19,163 nucleotides of DNA from JAMCRM01 sp041685075 (GTDB lineage Bacteria; Acidobacteriota; Terriglobia; Bryobacterales; Bryobacteraceae): contig JAWLGN010000082.1 in NCBI GenBank assembly GCA_041685075.1, positions 1 to 19,163 on the forward strand, given 5' to 3'. The position numbers were made by a program, and so were the translations under genes. The notes below the pieces were generated by a model. It ran no database searches. It saw only the letters and a program-made list of their open reading frames with translations, and was not told where the DNA came from. Positions 1-7,851 of the stretch are shown in pieces (within the stretch, counting starts at the first letter, position 1; every line of letters begins with the position of its first letter).

Positions 1-1
1 C

Positions 2-685
2 GAGATTCTGCTGGTGGACGAAGTGCTGGCCGTGGGCGACAGCGCCTTCCAGAAAAAGTGCATGGGGCAGATGGGCAAGGTGGCGGAGCAGGGCCGCACG
101 GTGCTGTTCGTCAGCCATAACATGGCCGCGGTGCGGGCGCTCTGCACGCGCGTGCTGTACCTGGAGCAGGGCCGCCTCGCCTTCATCGGGGAACCGGCGC
201 AGGCCATCCGCCACTATCACCACAGCACGGCGGAGACCGCGCCGGCCTTCACCACCGGCGAAGTGAGCCTCACCGACGTGCGCATCAACGGCCGCGCCTA
301 CGCCACCATCTCGCCCGGCGAACCGTTTGAAGCAAGCTGCCGGCTGCATCTCCGTTCCGGGCTGCCGGCCTTCAATCTCTACTGCTCGGTGCAGGACGGC
401 GCCGGCGAGCGCGTCGCCACCGTGGGGATCGACCACCGGCGCTTCGAAAATCCCCACCGTCCCGGCAGTCACAAGGTCGCCGTGCGGTTCCCGGGACTCT
501 GGCTGCGCACGGGAGTTTACAGCGTGTTTTTCAAGCTCCTCATGAGCGCGGTAGGTAAGGGAGTGGTGTCGAGATTTCTCTCCGATAACGCCATGCTGGA
601 CGTGCTCGGCCCGCACACGCCGCACGTCTGCCAGCTTCATCCCCAGGTGGAGTGGAGAACTGAATCATGCGAACCGCGCTCTTGA
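2..685 (+). CDS. Wzt-like polysaccharide ABC exporter ATP-binding protein (5' truncated by window edge)
   Basis: This is the C-terminal part of the ATPase of a polysaccharide or O-antigen ABC exporter. It powers export of a finished glycan across the inner membrane together with a Wzm-type permease, which is not in the window. The reading frame is open from base 2 and begins inside Walker B and the D-loop (EILLVDEVLAVGD). The H-loop histidine follows in FVSHNMAAV, so Walker A and the signature motif lie upstream of the window. After about residue 75 comes a beta-rich region (TDVRINGRAYATISPGEPF to FLSDNAMLDVLG) that fits the Wzt_C glycan-recognition fold. This domain often binds the terminal modification of the exported chain. 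The stop overlaps the next gene by 19 bp, which suggests coupled translation. The internal GTG at 14 is a valine in Walker B, not a start. Family assignment is secure, but the substrate is unknown. Confidence 0.9.
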   Translation, partial: EILLVDEVLAVGDSAFQKKCMGQMGKVAEQGRTVLFVSHNMAAVRALCTRVLYLEQGRLAFIGEPAQAIRHYHHSTAETAPAFTTGEVSLTDVRINGRAYATISPGEPFEASCRLHLRSGLPAFNLYCSVQDGAGERVATVGIDHRRFENPHRPGSHKVAVRFPGLWLRTGVYSVFFKLLMSAVGKGVVSRFLSDNAMLDVLGPHTPHVCQLHPQVEWRTESCEPRS

Positions 686-2061
686 TCCCGGATGGCGTGG
701 GGGTGCGCAATTTCCTTATCGGCCGCTTTCTGCGGGAGCTGGCGGAAGCCGGGCCTGCGCATGCCTTCCACATCGTGCCGGAGCGGCTGCTGCCGTTGTT
801 CGCCGAAGGGCTGGACGGCCGCGTGACATGGCATCCCCTGATCCGCTACCGCCAGAGCCGGCTGCTGCTGGCGATGCAGTACTCGCTCGGCTACGCGCAG
901 ATGTACTGGGCCGATACGTTGGCGATGCAGCGCATCCGGTCGCGGCGGCCGCGCGGTTCGTGGCAGAAGAAGCTGCTCACCTATACCACGCGCGCCGCGG
1001 GAAGGCTGCTCGCAACGCCGGCGCGCATGCGCGCGATGGACCGGCTCCACTGCCGCGCCGCGGCCGCTACGCCCGAAGCGCGCCACTACCGGGAAACCTT
1101 CGCGCGGTTGCGGCCGCAGGTGGTGTTCAGCTCCAACCAGCGGCCTTCGGTGGTACTGCCCGCGGTGCTTGCCGCGCGCGATCTGAACATCCCCACCGCC
1201 ACCTTCATCTTCAGTTGGGACAACCTCAGCAGCAAGGGCCGCATCGCGGCGCCGTTCGACTACTACCTGGTATGGAGCGAGCACATGCGCAAGGAACTGC
1301 TGGGCTTCTACCCCGACGTGCGCCCCGAACGCGTGCGCGTGGTGGGAACCCCGCAGTTCGAGCCGTATTGCGACAGCCGCCTGCTGTGGAGTCGGGAGGA
1401 GTTCTGCGCGCATGTCGGCGCCGATCCCGCGCGCCCTCTGATCTGCTACTCGGGCGGCGACGCGGGCACCTGCCCGGAGGACCCGGAGCACGTCCGCGCC
1501 CTGATGGAACTGGTGCGTGACGGCCGCATCGAGGGCCGCCCGCAGGTGATCGTGCGCCCCGTTCCTGTGGATGACGGCCGCCGCTACCAGGCGGTGTGCC
1601 ACGACTTTCCCGAGTTGATCTTCCGCAAGCCGGAGTGGATCCGGGAGCCGGGCGATTGGACGCGCGTCATCCCCACGCCGGCGGACGTAGAGTTCCTGGC
1701 CAACCTGACGGCGCACTGCGATCTGAACATCAATCTCGGCTCGACCATGACGCTCGATTTCGGCCTTCACGACCGGCCGGTGGTGAACATCGCCTTCGAC
1801 ATCGCCGACCCGCCGGTCTTCGGGCAGCCGGTGTGGGACTACTACTACCGCTTCGAGCATTACCGGCCGGTGATAGAACTGGGGGCCGCGCGCTTCGCCC
1901 GCTCGCGGGAGGAACTGGCGGAGCACGTGAACGCCTACCTGAGGGATCCCTCGCTTGACCGCGAGGGCCGGTGCAGGCTGGCGGAGTTGCAGGTGGGGGC
2001 GCCGCTGGGCCAATCGTGCGCGCGCATCATCGCGGCGCTGCGGGAGATTGCCGGAGCATGA
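667..2061 (+). CDS. GT-B-like surface carbohydrate biosynthesis protein, activity unassigned
   Basis: This 464-residue cytoplasmic protein has no membrane segment. Two Rossmann-like halves can be inferred. The N-terminal half contains VVFSSNQRPSVVLPAVLAAR and SWDNLSSKGRIAAPFDYYLV. The C-terminal half contains PLICYSGGDAG and INLGSTMTLDFGLHDRPVVN. The last motif resembles the donor-binding end of CDP-glycerol glycerophosphotransferases and UDP-GlcNAc 2-epimerase-like GT-B proteins. The SWDN-x-SSKG motif is, from memory, typical of proteins labelled only as surface carbohydrate biosynthesis. A role as glycosyl- or phospho-transferase making the exported glycan is inferred from its place between the exporter ATPase and a GT4 enzyme. 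The ATG lies 19 bp inside the upstream gene, and the stop overlaps the next ATG as ATGA. Being a real gene is near certain; its reaction is not known. Confidence 0.8.
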   Translation: MRTALLIPDGVGVRNFLIGRFLRELAEAGPAHAFHIVPERLLPLFAEGLDGRVTWHPLIRYRQSRLLLAMQYSLGYAQMYWADTLAMQRIRSRRPRGSWQKKLLTYTTRAAGRLLATPARMRAMDRLHCRAAAATPEARHYRETFARLRPQVVFSSNQRPSVVLPAVLAARDLNIPTATFIFSWDNLSSKGRIAAPFDYYLVWSEHMRKELLGFYPDVRPERVRVVGTPQFEPYCDSRLLWSREEFCAHVGADPARPLICYSGGDAGTCPEDPEHVRALMELVRDGRIEGRPQVIVRPVPVDDGRRYQAVCHDFPELIFRKPEWIREPGDWTRVIPTPADVEFLANLTAHCDLNINLGSTMTLDFGLHDRPVVNIAFDIADPPVFGQPVWDYYYRFEHYRPVIELGAARFARSREELAEHVNAYLRDPSLDREGRCRLAELQVGAPLGQSCARIIAALREIAGA

Positions 2062-3200
2062 AGATCTGTTTTCTGTGTCACGAGTATCCACCGGTTCGGC
2101 ACGGCGGCATCGGCGCGCTGGTGCGCACCTTGGCGCATGGCCTGGCGCGCGCGGGACACGAAGTGCGGGTGCTCGGCGTGGTGCCGCTTGAAAGCGAAGC
2201 GCCGGAGGACGAAGACGACGGCGGCGTGCGGGTATGGCGCTTCCGGCGCGCGCTGGGTACACCGGGGTGGCTCTCGGCGCGTTGGATGCTGGCGCGCACC
2301 GCCATGCGCTGGGCGGAGCGGGGCGAGATCGACCTGATCGATGCTCCCGATTACCAGGGGTGGACGGCCGCCTGGCCGCGCATGGCGGCGCCCGTGGTGG
2401 CGCGGCTGAGCGGTTCCACCAGCTACTTCGCCGCCGAGATGGGCGCGCGCCCGCCCGCGGTACCCATGTGGATCGAACGCGCCGCGCTGGAGCGAGCCGA
2501 CTTTCTCTGCTCGTGCAGTTCCTATACCGCGGGACGCACCCGTTCCCTGTTTCGCCTGGACGGGGCGGAGATTACGGTGCTGCACAATCCCGTGGAGGTA
2601 CCGCCCACCCTGCCGGAGCGGCCCTGTACCGAGCCCGCGGTGGTCTTCAGCGGCACCCTGGCGGAAAAAAAGGGCGTGCGGCAGCTCATCCGCGCATGGC
2701 CCGCGGTGGCCGCCGCGTGCAGGGGCGCGAAGCTCCACATCTACGGCAAGGACGGCCGCACGGAGTCGGGCGAATCCATGATGGCCGTGCTCGGCCGCGA
2801 GTTGGGCGGCGCTAGGGAGAGCGTAGAGTTCCATAGCCATGTCACGCAGGATGCGCTCTTCACCGCGCTCGAATCGGCGCGCGCGGCGATCTTTCCGAGT
2901 TACGCGGAGGCCTTCGCGCTGGCGCCGCTCGAAGCTATGGCGCACGGCTGCCCCACCATTTACTCGCGGCGCGGCAGCGGCCCCGAAGTGATTCGCGACG
3001 GTATCGACGGCCTGCTGGTGGACCCCGACGATATAGACGGCATCGCCGCCGCACTCCAGAGCGTGCTCACCGATGCCGAGCTGGCCGAGCGGCTCGGCCG
3101 TGCAGGGTACCGCCGGGTGAGCCAGGAGTTTTCGAGCAGCGTGATGGTGCGCAGAAACGCGGATTACTTTGCCGCCTGCCTGGAGCGTTTTCGGCCGTGA
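2058..3200 (+). CDS. GT4-family glycosyltransferase
   Basis: This 380-residue retaining glycosyltransferase of the GT-B fold would transfer a sugar from a nucleotide donor to the growing glycan in the cytoplasm. The N-terminal acceptor domain opens with MKICFLCHEYPPVRHGGIG, a typical glycine-rich GT4 start. The C-terminal donor domain shows VVFSGTLAEKKGVRQLIRAW and the E-x7-E motif EAFALAPLE (Glu284 and Glu292), followed by GSGPEVIRDGIDGLLVDPDD. The frame stays open to 1971, but the ATG at 2058 was chosen. It forms an ATGA overlap with the previous stop, and the conserved domain begins right there. The 3' end overlaps the next gene as GTGA. Donor and acceptor sugars cannot be told from the sequence. 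Confidence 0.93.
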   Translation: MKICFLCHEYPPVRHGGIGALVRTLAHGLARAGHEVRVLGVVPLESEAPEDEDDGGVRVWRFRRALGTPGWLSARWMLARTAMRWAERGEIDLIDAPDYQGWTAAWPRMAAPVVARLSGSTSYFAAEMGARPPAVPMWIERAALERADFLCSCSSYTAGRTRSLFRLDGAEITVLHNPVEVPPTLPERPCTEPAVVFSGTLAEKKGVRQLIRAWPAVAAACRGAKLHIYGKDGRTESGESMMAVLGRELGGARESVEFHSHVTQDALFTALESARAAIFPSYAEAFALAPLEAMAHGCPTIYSRRGSGPEVIRDGIDGLLVDPDDIDGIAAALQSVLTDAELAERLGRAGYRRVSQEFSSSVMVRRNADYFAACLERFRP

Positions 3201-4255
3201 TCTCGCGCACCTCGGCGGAGACCCTGGTGGCGCTGCCCGGCTGGCGCGCGCCGTGCGCCGGTGGCGCAGGAGTGGAAGGGTGCAGCCTGGTGATCCCCAC
3301 CTTCGAGCGACCAAGGGAGACGCTGGCGCTGCTCGCTCATCTCGCGGCGCTGCCGGACAGGCCAGTGGAAGTGGTCGTGGTGGACGGCAGCCCGGGGGGC
3401 GACCTCGACGTCGCGCTGCGGCAGTGGAGCGCGACGCTCGCGCTGCCCTTTGCACTGGTGTACGTGCGGGCGCTGCGCGGGCTGACCAGGCAGCGCAACG
3501 CGGGGATCGATATTAGCTCCGGCCGCTACATCTTCTTTCTGGACGATGATGCGGTTCCGCAGCCCGGTTACTTCGCCGCCGTCGCGCGGGTCTTCGAACG
3601 CAATCCGGCGGTGGGGGGCGTGGGGGGCGCGATCGTCAACCAGATGGACCGCCCGCTCAACCGGCGCTGGCGACTGCGGCGGGTGCTGGGGCTCGCGCCG
3701 CCCGTGGAGCCGGACACGTGGCACGCCTCCGGCACCTCGGTTCCGCGCGCGCTGCTGAAGCCGTTCTCCGGAACGCGCCCCGTGGACCTGCTGCCCGGCT
3801 GCGCGCTGGCCTTTCGCCGCGAGGTGCTCCAGCGCTGCCGTTTTTCGGAGTTCTTCGACGGTTACGCGCAGGGGGAGGACCTGGAGATGAGCCTGCGGGT
3901 GGGGCGGCATTGGAAGCTGCTGAGCTGCGGGGAGGCGCGGGTGGAGCATCGTACGGCGCCGGGCGGCCGGCCCGGTTCCTTCTCGAAGGGCCGCATGGAA
4001 GCGCGCAACCGCTACTTCATCTGGAAACGCCACGCGGCCGGCGCGGGCGCGCTGGACCGCGCGCGCTTCTGGGCCGATCTCGTGTTCCTCGTGGCCATGG
4101 ACGCGGGCTGGTTCTGCCTGCGCCCGTGGCGGGGCGGGCCGCTGGCGCACGGCCTGGGGGTCGCCTGCGGAGCCGCCGGCTGCCTGCTCACTCCGCCGCG
4201 TTATACCGAACCGCCCGCGCGGCAACGCTACTACGTTGACGAACGCCATGCCTGA
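3197..4255 (+). CDS. GT2-family glycosyltransferase
   Basis: This 352-residue inverting GT-A glycosyltransferase carries the usual nucleotide-binding start CSLVIPTFERPRETL and VEVVVVDGSPGG. GLTRQRNAGIDISSGRYI leads to the metal-binding triad Asp116-Asp118 in FFLDDDAVPQPGYF. AFRREVLQRC and GYAQGEDLEMSLRV supply the region with the catalytic base (EDLE). A weak hydrophobic stretch around residues 292-315 may touch the membrane. The GTG start at 3197 makes a GTGA overlap with the gene before. This leaves about 28 residues ahead of the domain, so the in-frame GTG at 3272 behind an AGGA is a possible alternative start. It probably extends the glycan in this operon. The sugar is unknown. Confidence 0.9.
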   Translation: MISRTSAETLVALPGWRAPCAGGAGVEGCSLVIPTFERPRETLALLAHLAALPDRPVEVVVVDGSPGGDLDVALRQWSATLALPFALVYVRALRGLTRQRNAGIDISSGRYIFFLDDDAVPQPGYFAAVARVFERNPAVGGVGGAIVNQMDRPLNRRWRLRRVLGLAPPVEPDTWHASGTSVPRALLKPFSGTRPVDLLPGCALAFRREVLQRCRFSEFFDGYAQGEDLEMSLRVGRHWKLLSCGEARVEHRTAPGGRPGSFSKGRMEARNRYFIWKRHAAGAGALDRARFWADLVFLVAMDAGWFCLRPWRGGPLAHGLGVACGAAGCLLTPPRYTEPPARQRYYVDERHA

Positions 4256-5582
4256 AACCGGTGCTCCATCCATCCTGAGGGGCCGCGCGGCCACGCTGCG
4301 CTGGCGCATCCTGGCGCAGCTTGCGCTGTCGGTCCTGCCGGCCATGGCGCTGGTGGGGCGCGGGCAGCCATCCTGGGGGGCGCGATGGCTGTTCCTCTCT
4401 CTGCTGGCGCTGCTTGCCTGGCACGCCCTTACGCGCAACCCGGTTTCCTACCTGGCGCTGTTTACCGGCGCGGTGCCCGCGGCCATGATGCTGCGGGACT
4501 ATTTCTACTTCAACTCCGTCACCGCCATTCTGATGGCCGGGGTGGTGTTATGGCTGGTGGTGCGCGGCGACGGCATTCTCGCCAACCGCGCCCTGCTGCT
4601 GTTCCTCTCCGCCGCCTTCCTTTATTGGTGGATCTCGTGGCTGCGCACGGACGTTTACAGCACGAACTTCCGGGTGTTGGAACTGGCGATGAGCGCAGCG
4701 GGTGTCTACCTGCTGGGGAGCTACCGGTCGTACCTGGCTACCGCGCTGGTGGGAATCGGGCTGAGCACGGTTGCGGTGGGGCTGGCCCTGGCGCCTTACG
4801 GCGACCGCCTGGGGATGGCGCATTTCGGCGAATCGAGCATGGGGAATCCCATCACCCTGGGGCTGCCGGCGGCGCTCGTTGTGCTGCTCGCGGTCGCGCG
4901 CGGCGGCGAGTGGCTGCTGGCCGGCAATCGCCCGGTGCTGCGCACGGCGCTGCTGGCGGCGGCGGGCGTTTGCCTGCTGCTTTCCACGTCACGCGGAAGC
5001 TGGCTGGTGGCGCTGGCGGGCTTGGGGGTAGTGTTCGTTGCCGCACGCGGGCGCCGGCTGGCGCTGGCGGCTTCGCTGCTGCCGCTGGCCGCCGCCGGGC
5101 TGTTGGTGATGTCCACCAGCCGCGGCGAATCCATCGGGCAGTATTTCCTGCGCGCCTTCGCGCCGGGGCGTACGCTGGCACAGCGCACCACGGGCCGCTA
5201 CAACCAGTGGGTGGCGATGCCCCGCATCGTGGCGGAGTCGCCCGTATGGGGGCATGGTCCCGGCTCCGGAGTGGACACGAACGCACGCTTCACAGGGAGC
5301 CGCAAGGCATGGCACTCGCTCTACCTGCAACTGCTGGTGGAAACTGGCGCCATAGGGTTCCTGCTGCTGCTCCTGCTGTTCGGGGGGTTGCTGGCCGGTG
5401 GCTTGCGGCACCTGCGGGTCACGGGAGACCCGGTTCCACTCTGCGGCGCCCTTTGCTTCATGACCATCGCGATCTCGGTCTCCGGCCTGGATGCCATATC
5501 GGGGGTGTTTCTGGGGCTTGGTTTTCTGGGCAGCCGGTTTTCCGGGATGTGGATGGTACGGGAGGTAGCGCTGACGCCATGA
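4248..5582 (+). CDS. O-antigen ligase / polymerase family membrane protein (WaaL/Wzy type)
   Basis: This 444-residue integral inner-membrane protein has roughly 12 hydrophobic segments spread over its whole length. The late periplasmic loop holds GRYNQWVAMPRIVAESPVWG and GHGPGSGVDTN, then WHSLYLQLLVETGAIGF with His356. That is the Wzy_C (PF04932) pattern seen in WaaL ligases and Wzy polymerases. Because the operon also carries a Wzt-type exporter, a ligase joining the exported, lipid-linked glycan to a lipid A core or other acceptor is more likely than a Wzy polymerase; this is inference. The ATG at 4248 overlaps the upstream stop by 8 bp and is preferred to the in-frame TTG at 4236. The 3' end overlaps the next gene as ATGA. 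Confidence 0.88.
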   Translation: MPETGAPSILRGRAATLRWRILAQLALSVLPAMALVGRGQPSWGARWLFLSLLALLAWHALTRNPVSYLALFTGAVPAAMMLRDYFYFNSVTAILMAGVVLWLVVRGDGILANRALLLFLSAAFLYWWISWLRTDVYSTNFRVLELAMSAAGVYLLGSYRSYLATALVGIGLSTVAVGLALAPYGDRLGMAHFGESSMGNPITLGLPAALVVLLAVARGGEWLLAGNRPVLRTALLAAAGVCLLLSTSRGSWLVALAGLGVVFVAARGRRLALAASLLPLAAAGLLVMSTSRGESIGQYFLRAFAPGRTLAQRTTGRYNQWVAMPRIVAESPVWGHGPGSGVDTNARFTGSRKAWHSLYLQLLVETGAIGFLLLLLLFGGLLAGGLRHLRVTGDPVPLCGALCFMTIAISVSGLDAISGVFLGLGFLGSRFSGMWMVREVALTP

Positions 5583-6718
5583 AGCTGCTGGTGGTATCGG
5601 GCGTGGTGCACTATCGCCACCAGGGGCGGCTGTGGGCCTATGCGGCCTATGCCCGGGAGATCGATATCTGGGCGGACCTGTTCGAGCAGGTGCTGATCGC
5701 GGCGCCGTGCAGGGAGTCAGCTCCGGCGGCGCTGGCCGCGCCGTTCAGCCGCACCAATATCGAGATCGAGCCGCAGCCGGAGGTAGGGGGCCGAAAGCTG
5801 GCGGCGAAGGTTGGGGTGCTGCTCGCGCTGCCCGCGCTGGCATCGGGACTGATGCGCGCCATGCGCGCGGTGGATGCGGTGCACGTGCGCTGCCCGTGCA
5901 CCCTGGGGCTGCTGGGCGTGCTGCTCGCGCCCATGGCCGCGCGCCGGCGCGTGGCCAAGTACGCCGGGCAGTGGGAAGGCTATCCGGGGGAGCCGTGGAG
6001 CTTTCGCCTTCAGCGCCGGCTGCTGGGCTCGCGCTGGTGGGGCGCTCCCGTGACGGTCTACGGCGCGCGGCCCGGAGAGCCGCCGCACGTGGTGCCGTTC
6101 TTTACCTCCGTGCTCACGGAAGCGCAGCTCGAACGCGCCCGGGCAGCGGCGGCGCGGAAGGTTTTCGACACTCCGCTGAAGGTGCTGTTCACGGGCCGGC
6201 TCACCGCGTCGAAGAACGTGGACGTGCTGCTGCGGGCGGTGGCGCGGCTGCGCGCCGAAGGCGTCGCCATCGAGTGCGCGGTGGTGGGGGACGGCCCGGA
6301 GCGCGCCGCGCTCGAGCGGCTGGCCGGGGGATGCGGGATCGCGCCGCAGGTGCATTTCACCGGCGGCCTGCCCTTCGAGCGCGTGCTCGACTATTACGAA
6401 CGCTGCCACGTGCTGGCGCTGGTATCGGAGACCGAGGGCTGGCCGAAGTCCATCGCGGAGGCCATGGCGTTCGGGTTGGTGCCGGTGGGATCGAACCGCG
6501 GGCTGGTGCCCGGGATGCTCGGCGACGGCCGCGGCTTTGTGGTTCCGCCGCGCGACGTGGAGTCGCTGGCAGGCGTGCTGCGGGAGATGGCGCTGCGGCC
6601 GGAGCCGCTGGCCCGGATGAGCGCGCGCGCCGCCGCCTGGGGGAGCAGTTATTCGCTCGAGGGATTGCGGGAGGCTCTGCGCGCGCTGCTCGCACAACGC
6701 TGGAGCACCGCGCCATGA
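5579..6718 (+). CDS. GT4-family glycosyltransferase
   Basis: This 379-residue GT-B glycosyltransferase begins MKLLVVSGVVHYRHQGRLWA. Its donor-binding half runs from KVLFTGRLTASKNVDVLLRA through AVVGDGPERAALERL to the E-x7-E motif EGWPKSIAE (Glu286 and Glu294). It ends with a GFVVPPRDVESLAGVL tail typical of the family. The acceptor half contains VDAVHVRCPCTLGLLG and KYAGQWEGYPGEPWSFRL, which hints at a subgroup of its own. The ATG at 5579 forms ATGA with the ligase stop. The same frame is open for over 1 kb upstream only because it lies antisense-free in GC-rich coding DNA of another frame. It acts in the cytoplasm on the glycan made by this operon; the sugar is unknown. Confidence 0.92.
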   Translation: MKLLVVSGVVHYRHQGRLWAYAAYAREIDIWADLFEQVLIAAPCRESAPAALAAPFSRTNIEIEPQPEVGGRKLAAKVGVLLALPALASGLMRAMRAVDAVHVRCPCTLGLLGVLLAPMAARRRVAKYAGQWEGYPGEPWSFRLQRRLLGSRWWGAPVTVYGARPGEPPHVVPFFTSVLTEAQLERARAAAARKVFDTPLKVLFTGRLTASKNVDVLLRAVARLRAEGVAIECAVVGDGPERAALERLAGGCGIAPQVHFTGGLPFERVLDYYERCHVLALVSETEGWPKSIAEAMAFGLVPVGSNRGLVPGMLGDGRGFVVPPRDVESLAGVLREMALRPEPLARMSARAAAWGSSYSLEGLREALRALLAQRWSTAP

Positions 6719-7851
6719 CGCCCGCGCCGGTATTGCAGATGGTCGACACCCTGGAGCTGGGCGGCTACGAGCGCGCGGCGGTGAACCTGGCGAACGCGCT
6801 GCCGGAGGAGCGCTACCGGCCCTACCTGTGCGTCACGCGGCGCGCGGGACCGCTCGGCGCAGCGCTCGACGCGCGGGTGGGACTGCTCGACTTGAAGCGC
6901 GCGCGACGCTTCGACCCCGCGGCGCTGGCGCGCCTGGTGGCGTTCATCGGGGAACGGGGCGTCGAGATCCTGCATCCGCACGGGCCGTCGCTGTTTCTGG
7001 CGCGCGCCGCGGCGCTCCTGCCGCCGTTTCCCGTGGTGGTGTGGCACACGCACGCGGGCCGTTTCGCGGCGGAAGACCGGCGCGCGTTGCCGTACAGGCT
7101 GGCGGTGCGGGGCATCGGCGGCGTGATCGCGGTGAACGAGCCGCTGCTCGAATGGGTGCGCCGGCGATTAAGAGTGCCGGAGGAGCGCTCCTGGTATGTA
7201 CCCAACATGGCCGCCGAGAGTGGCGCATCGACACCAGCGCCGCCGCTTCCCGGCACGCCGGGCAGCCGCATCCTGTGCGTGGGCAATCTGCGGCCGGAAA
7301 AAGACCACCTGACCTTGCTGCGCGCCCTGGCGGTGGTGGTTCGGAGCGTGCCGGGGGCGCACCTGCTGCTGGCGGGCGCCGCACCGCACCCCGCCTGTGC
7401 CGCGCGCCTGCGCGCCGCCGTCGAGGAACTCGGGATCGAGCGCCACGTGACGTTTCTGGGGGAGCGGGAGGACGCCGCCGCGCTCATGCGCGCCTGCGAC
7501 ATCGGGGTGTTGAGTTCCCGCTTCGAAGGACTGCCCATGGCGCTGCTGGAGTATGGGATGGCCGGGCTGCCGGTGGCCGCCACCGAGGCGGGGCAGTGCG
7601 GCGAAGTGCTCGATGGCGGGCGCGCGGGTATCCTGGTGCCGCCGGAGAACCCGGCTGCGCTGGCCGGCGCACTCGCCGCCCTGCTGGCTTCCGCCGGGCT
7701 GCGCGCGCAGCTCGGCGAGCGGCTCCGCCGGCGCGTCGAGCAACACTACAGCGCGCGCGCCGTGGTGGGGCGCGTCTGCGCGATCTACGACACGCTGCTG
7801 GCGGGCCGCCGCGAGCCCGCCGGCGCCAGACTATCCGGTGAATCGCTATGA
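6715..7851 (+). CDS. GT4-family glycosyltransferase
   Basis: This 378-residue GT-B glycosyltransferase has the N-terminal acceptor-domain signature PVLQMVDTLELGGYERAAVN, the usual glycine-turn start of GT4 enzymes. The C-terminal domain shows SRILCVGNLRPEKDHLTLL, HLLLAGAAPHPACA and VTFLGEREDAAALMRACDIG. The E-x7-E motif is EGLPMALLE (Glu271 and Glu279). A final GILVPPENPAALAGALAALL tail completes the fold. Length and domain order are normal for the family. It starts in an ATGA overlap with the upstream gene and ends in another with the beta-helix gene, so translation is likely coupled on both sides. The reaction is sugar transfer to the surface glycan; donor and linkage are unknown. Confidence 0.93.
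   Translation: MTPAPVLQMVDTLELGGYERAAVNLANALPEERYRPYLCVTRRAGPLGAALDARVGLLDLKRARRFDPAALARLVAFIGERGVEILHPHGPSLFLARAAALLPPFPVVVWHTHAGRFAAEDRRALPYRLAVRGIGGVIAVNEPLLEWVRRRLRVPEERSWYVPNMAAESGASTPAPPLPGTPGSRILCVGNLRPEKDHLTLLRALAVVVRSVPGAHLLLAGAAPHPACAARLRAAVEELGIERHVTFLGEREDAAALMRACDIGVLSSRFEGLPMALLEYGMAGLPVAATEAGQCGEVLDGGRAGILVPPENPAALAGALAALLASAGLRAQLGERLRRRVEQHYSARAVVGRVCAIYDTLLAGRREPAGARLSGESL

Noticed and set aside
637..4438. Long minus-strand open frames (637-2262, 1935-3455, 3164-4438)
   Set aside because: They lie opposite clear glycosyltransferase genes. Their translations are Arg-, Ala- and His-rich without any domain, as expected from GC-rich antisense frames.
4385..5578. Possible N-terminal extension of the GT4 gene that starts at 5579
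   Set aside because: The sequence is a shadow of the O-antigen ligase gene in another frame. The conserved start and the ATGA overlap fix the ATG at 5579.
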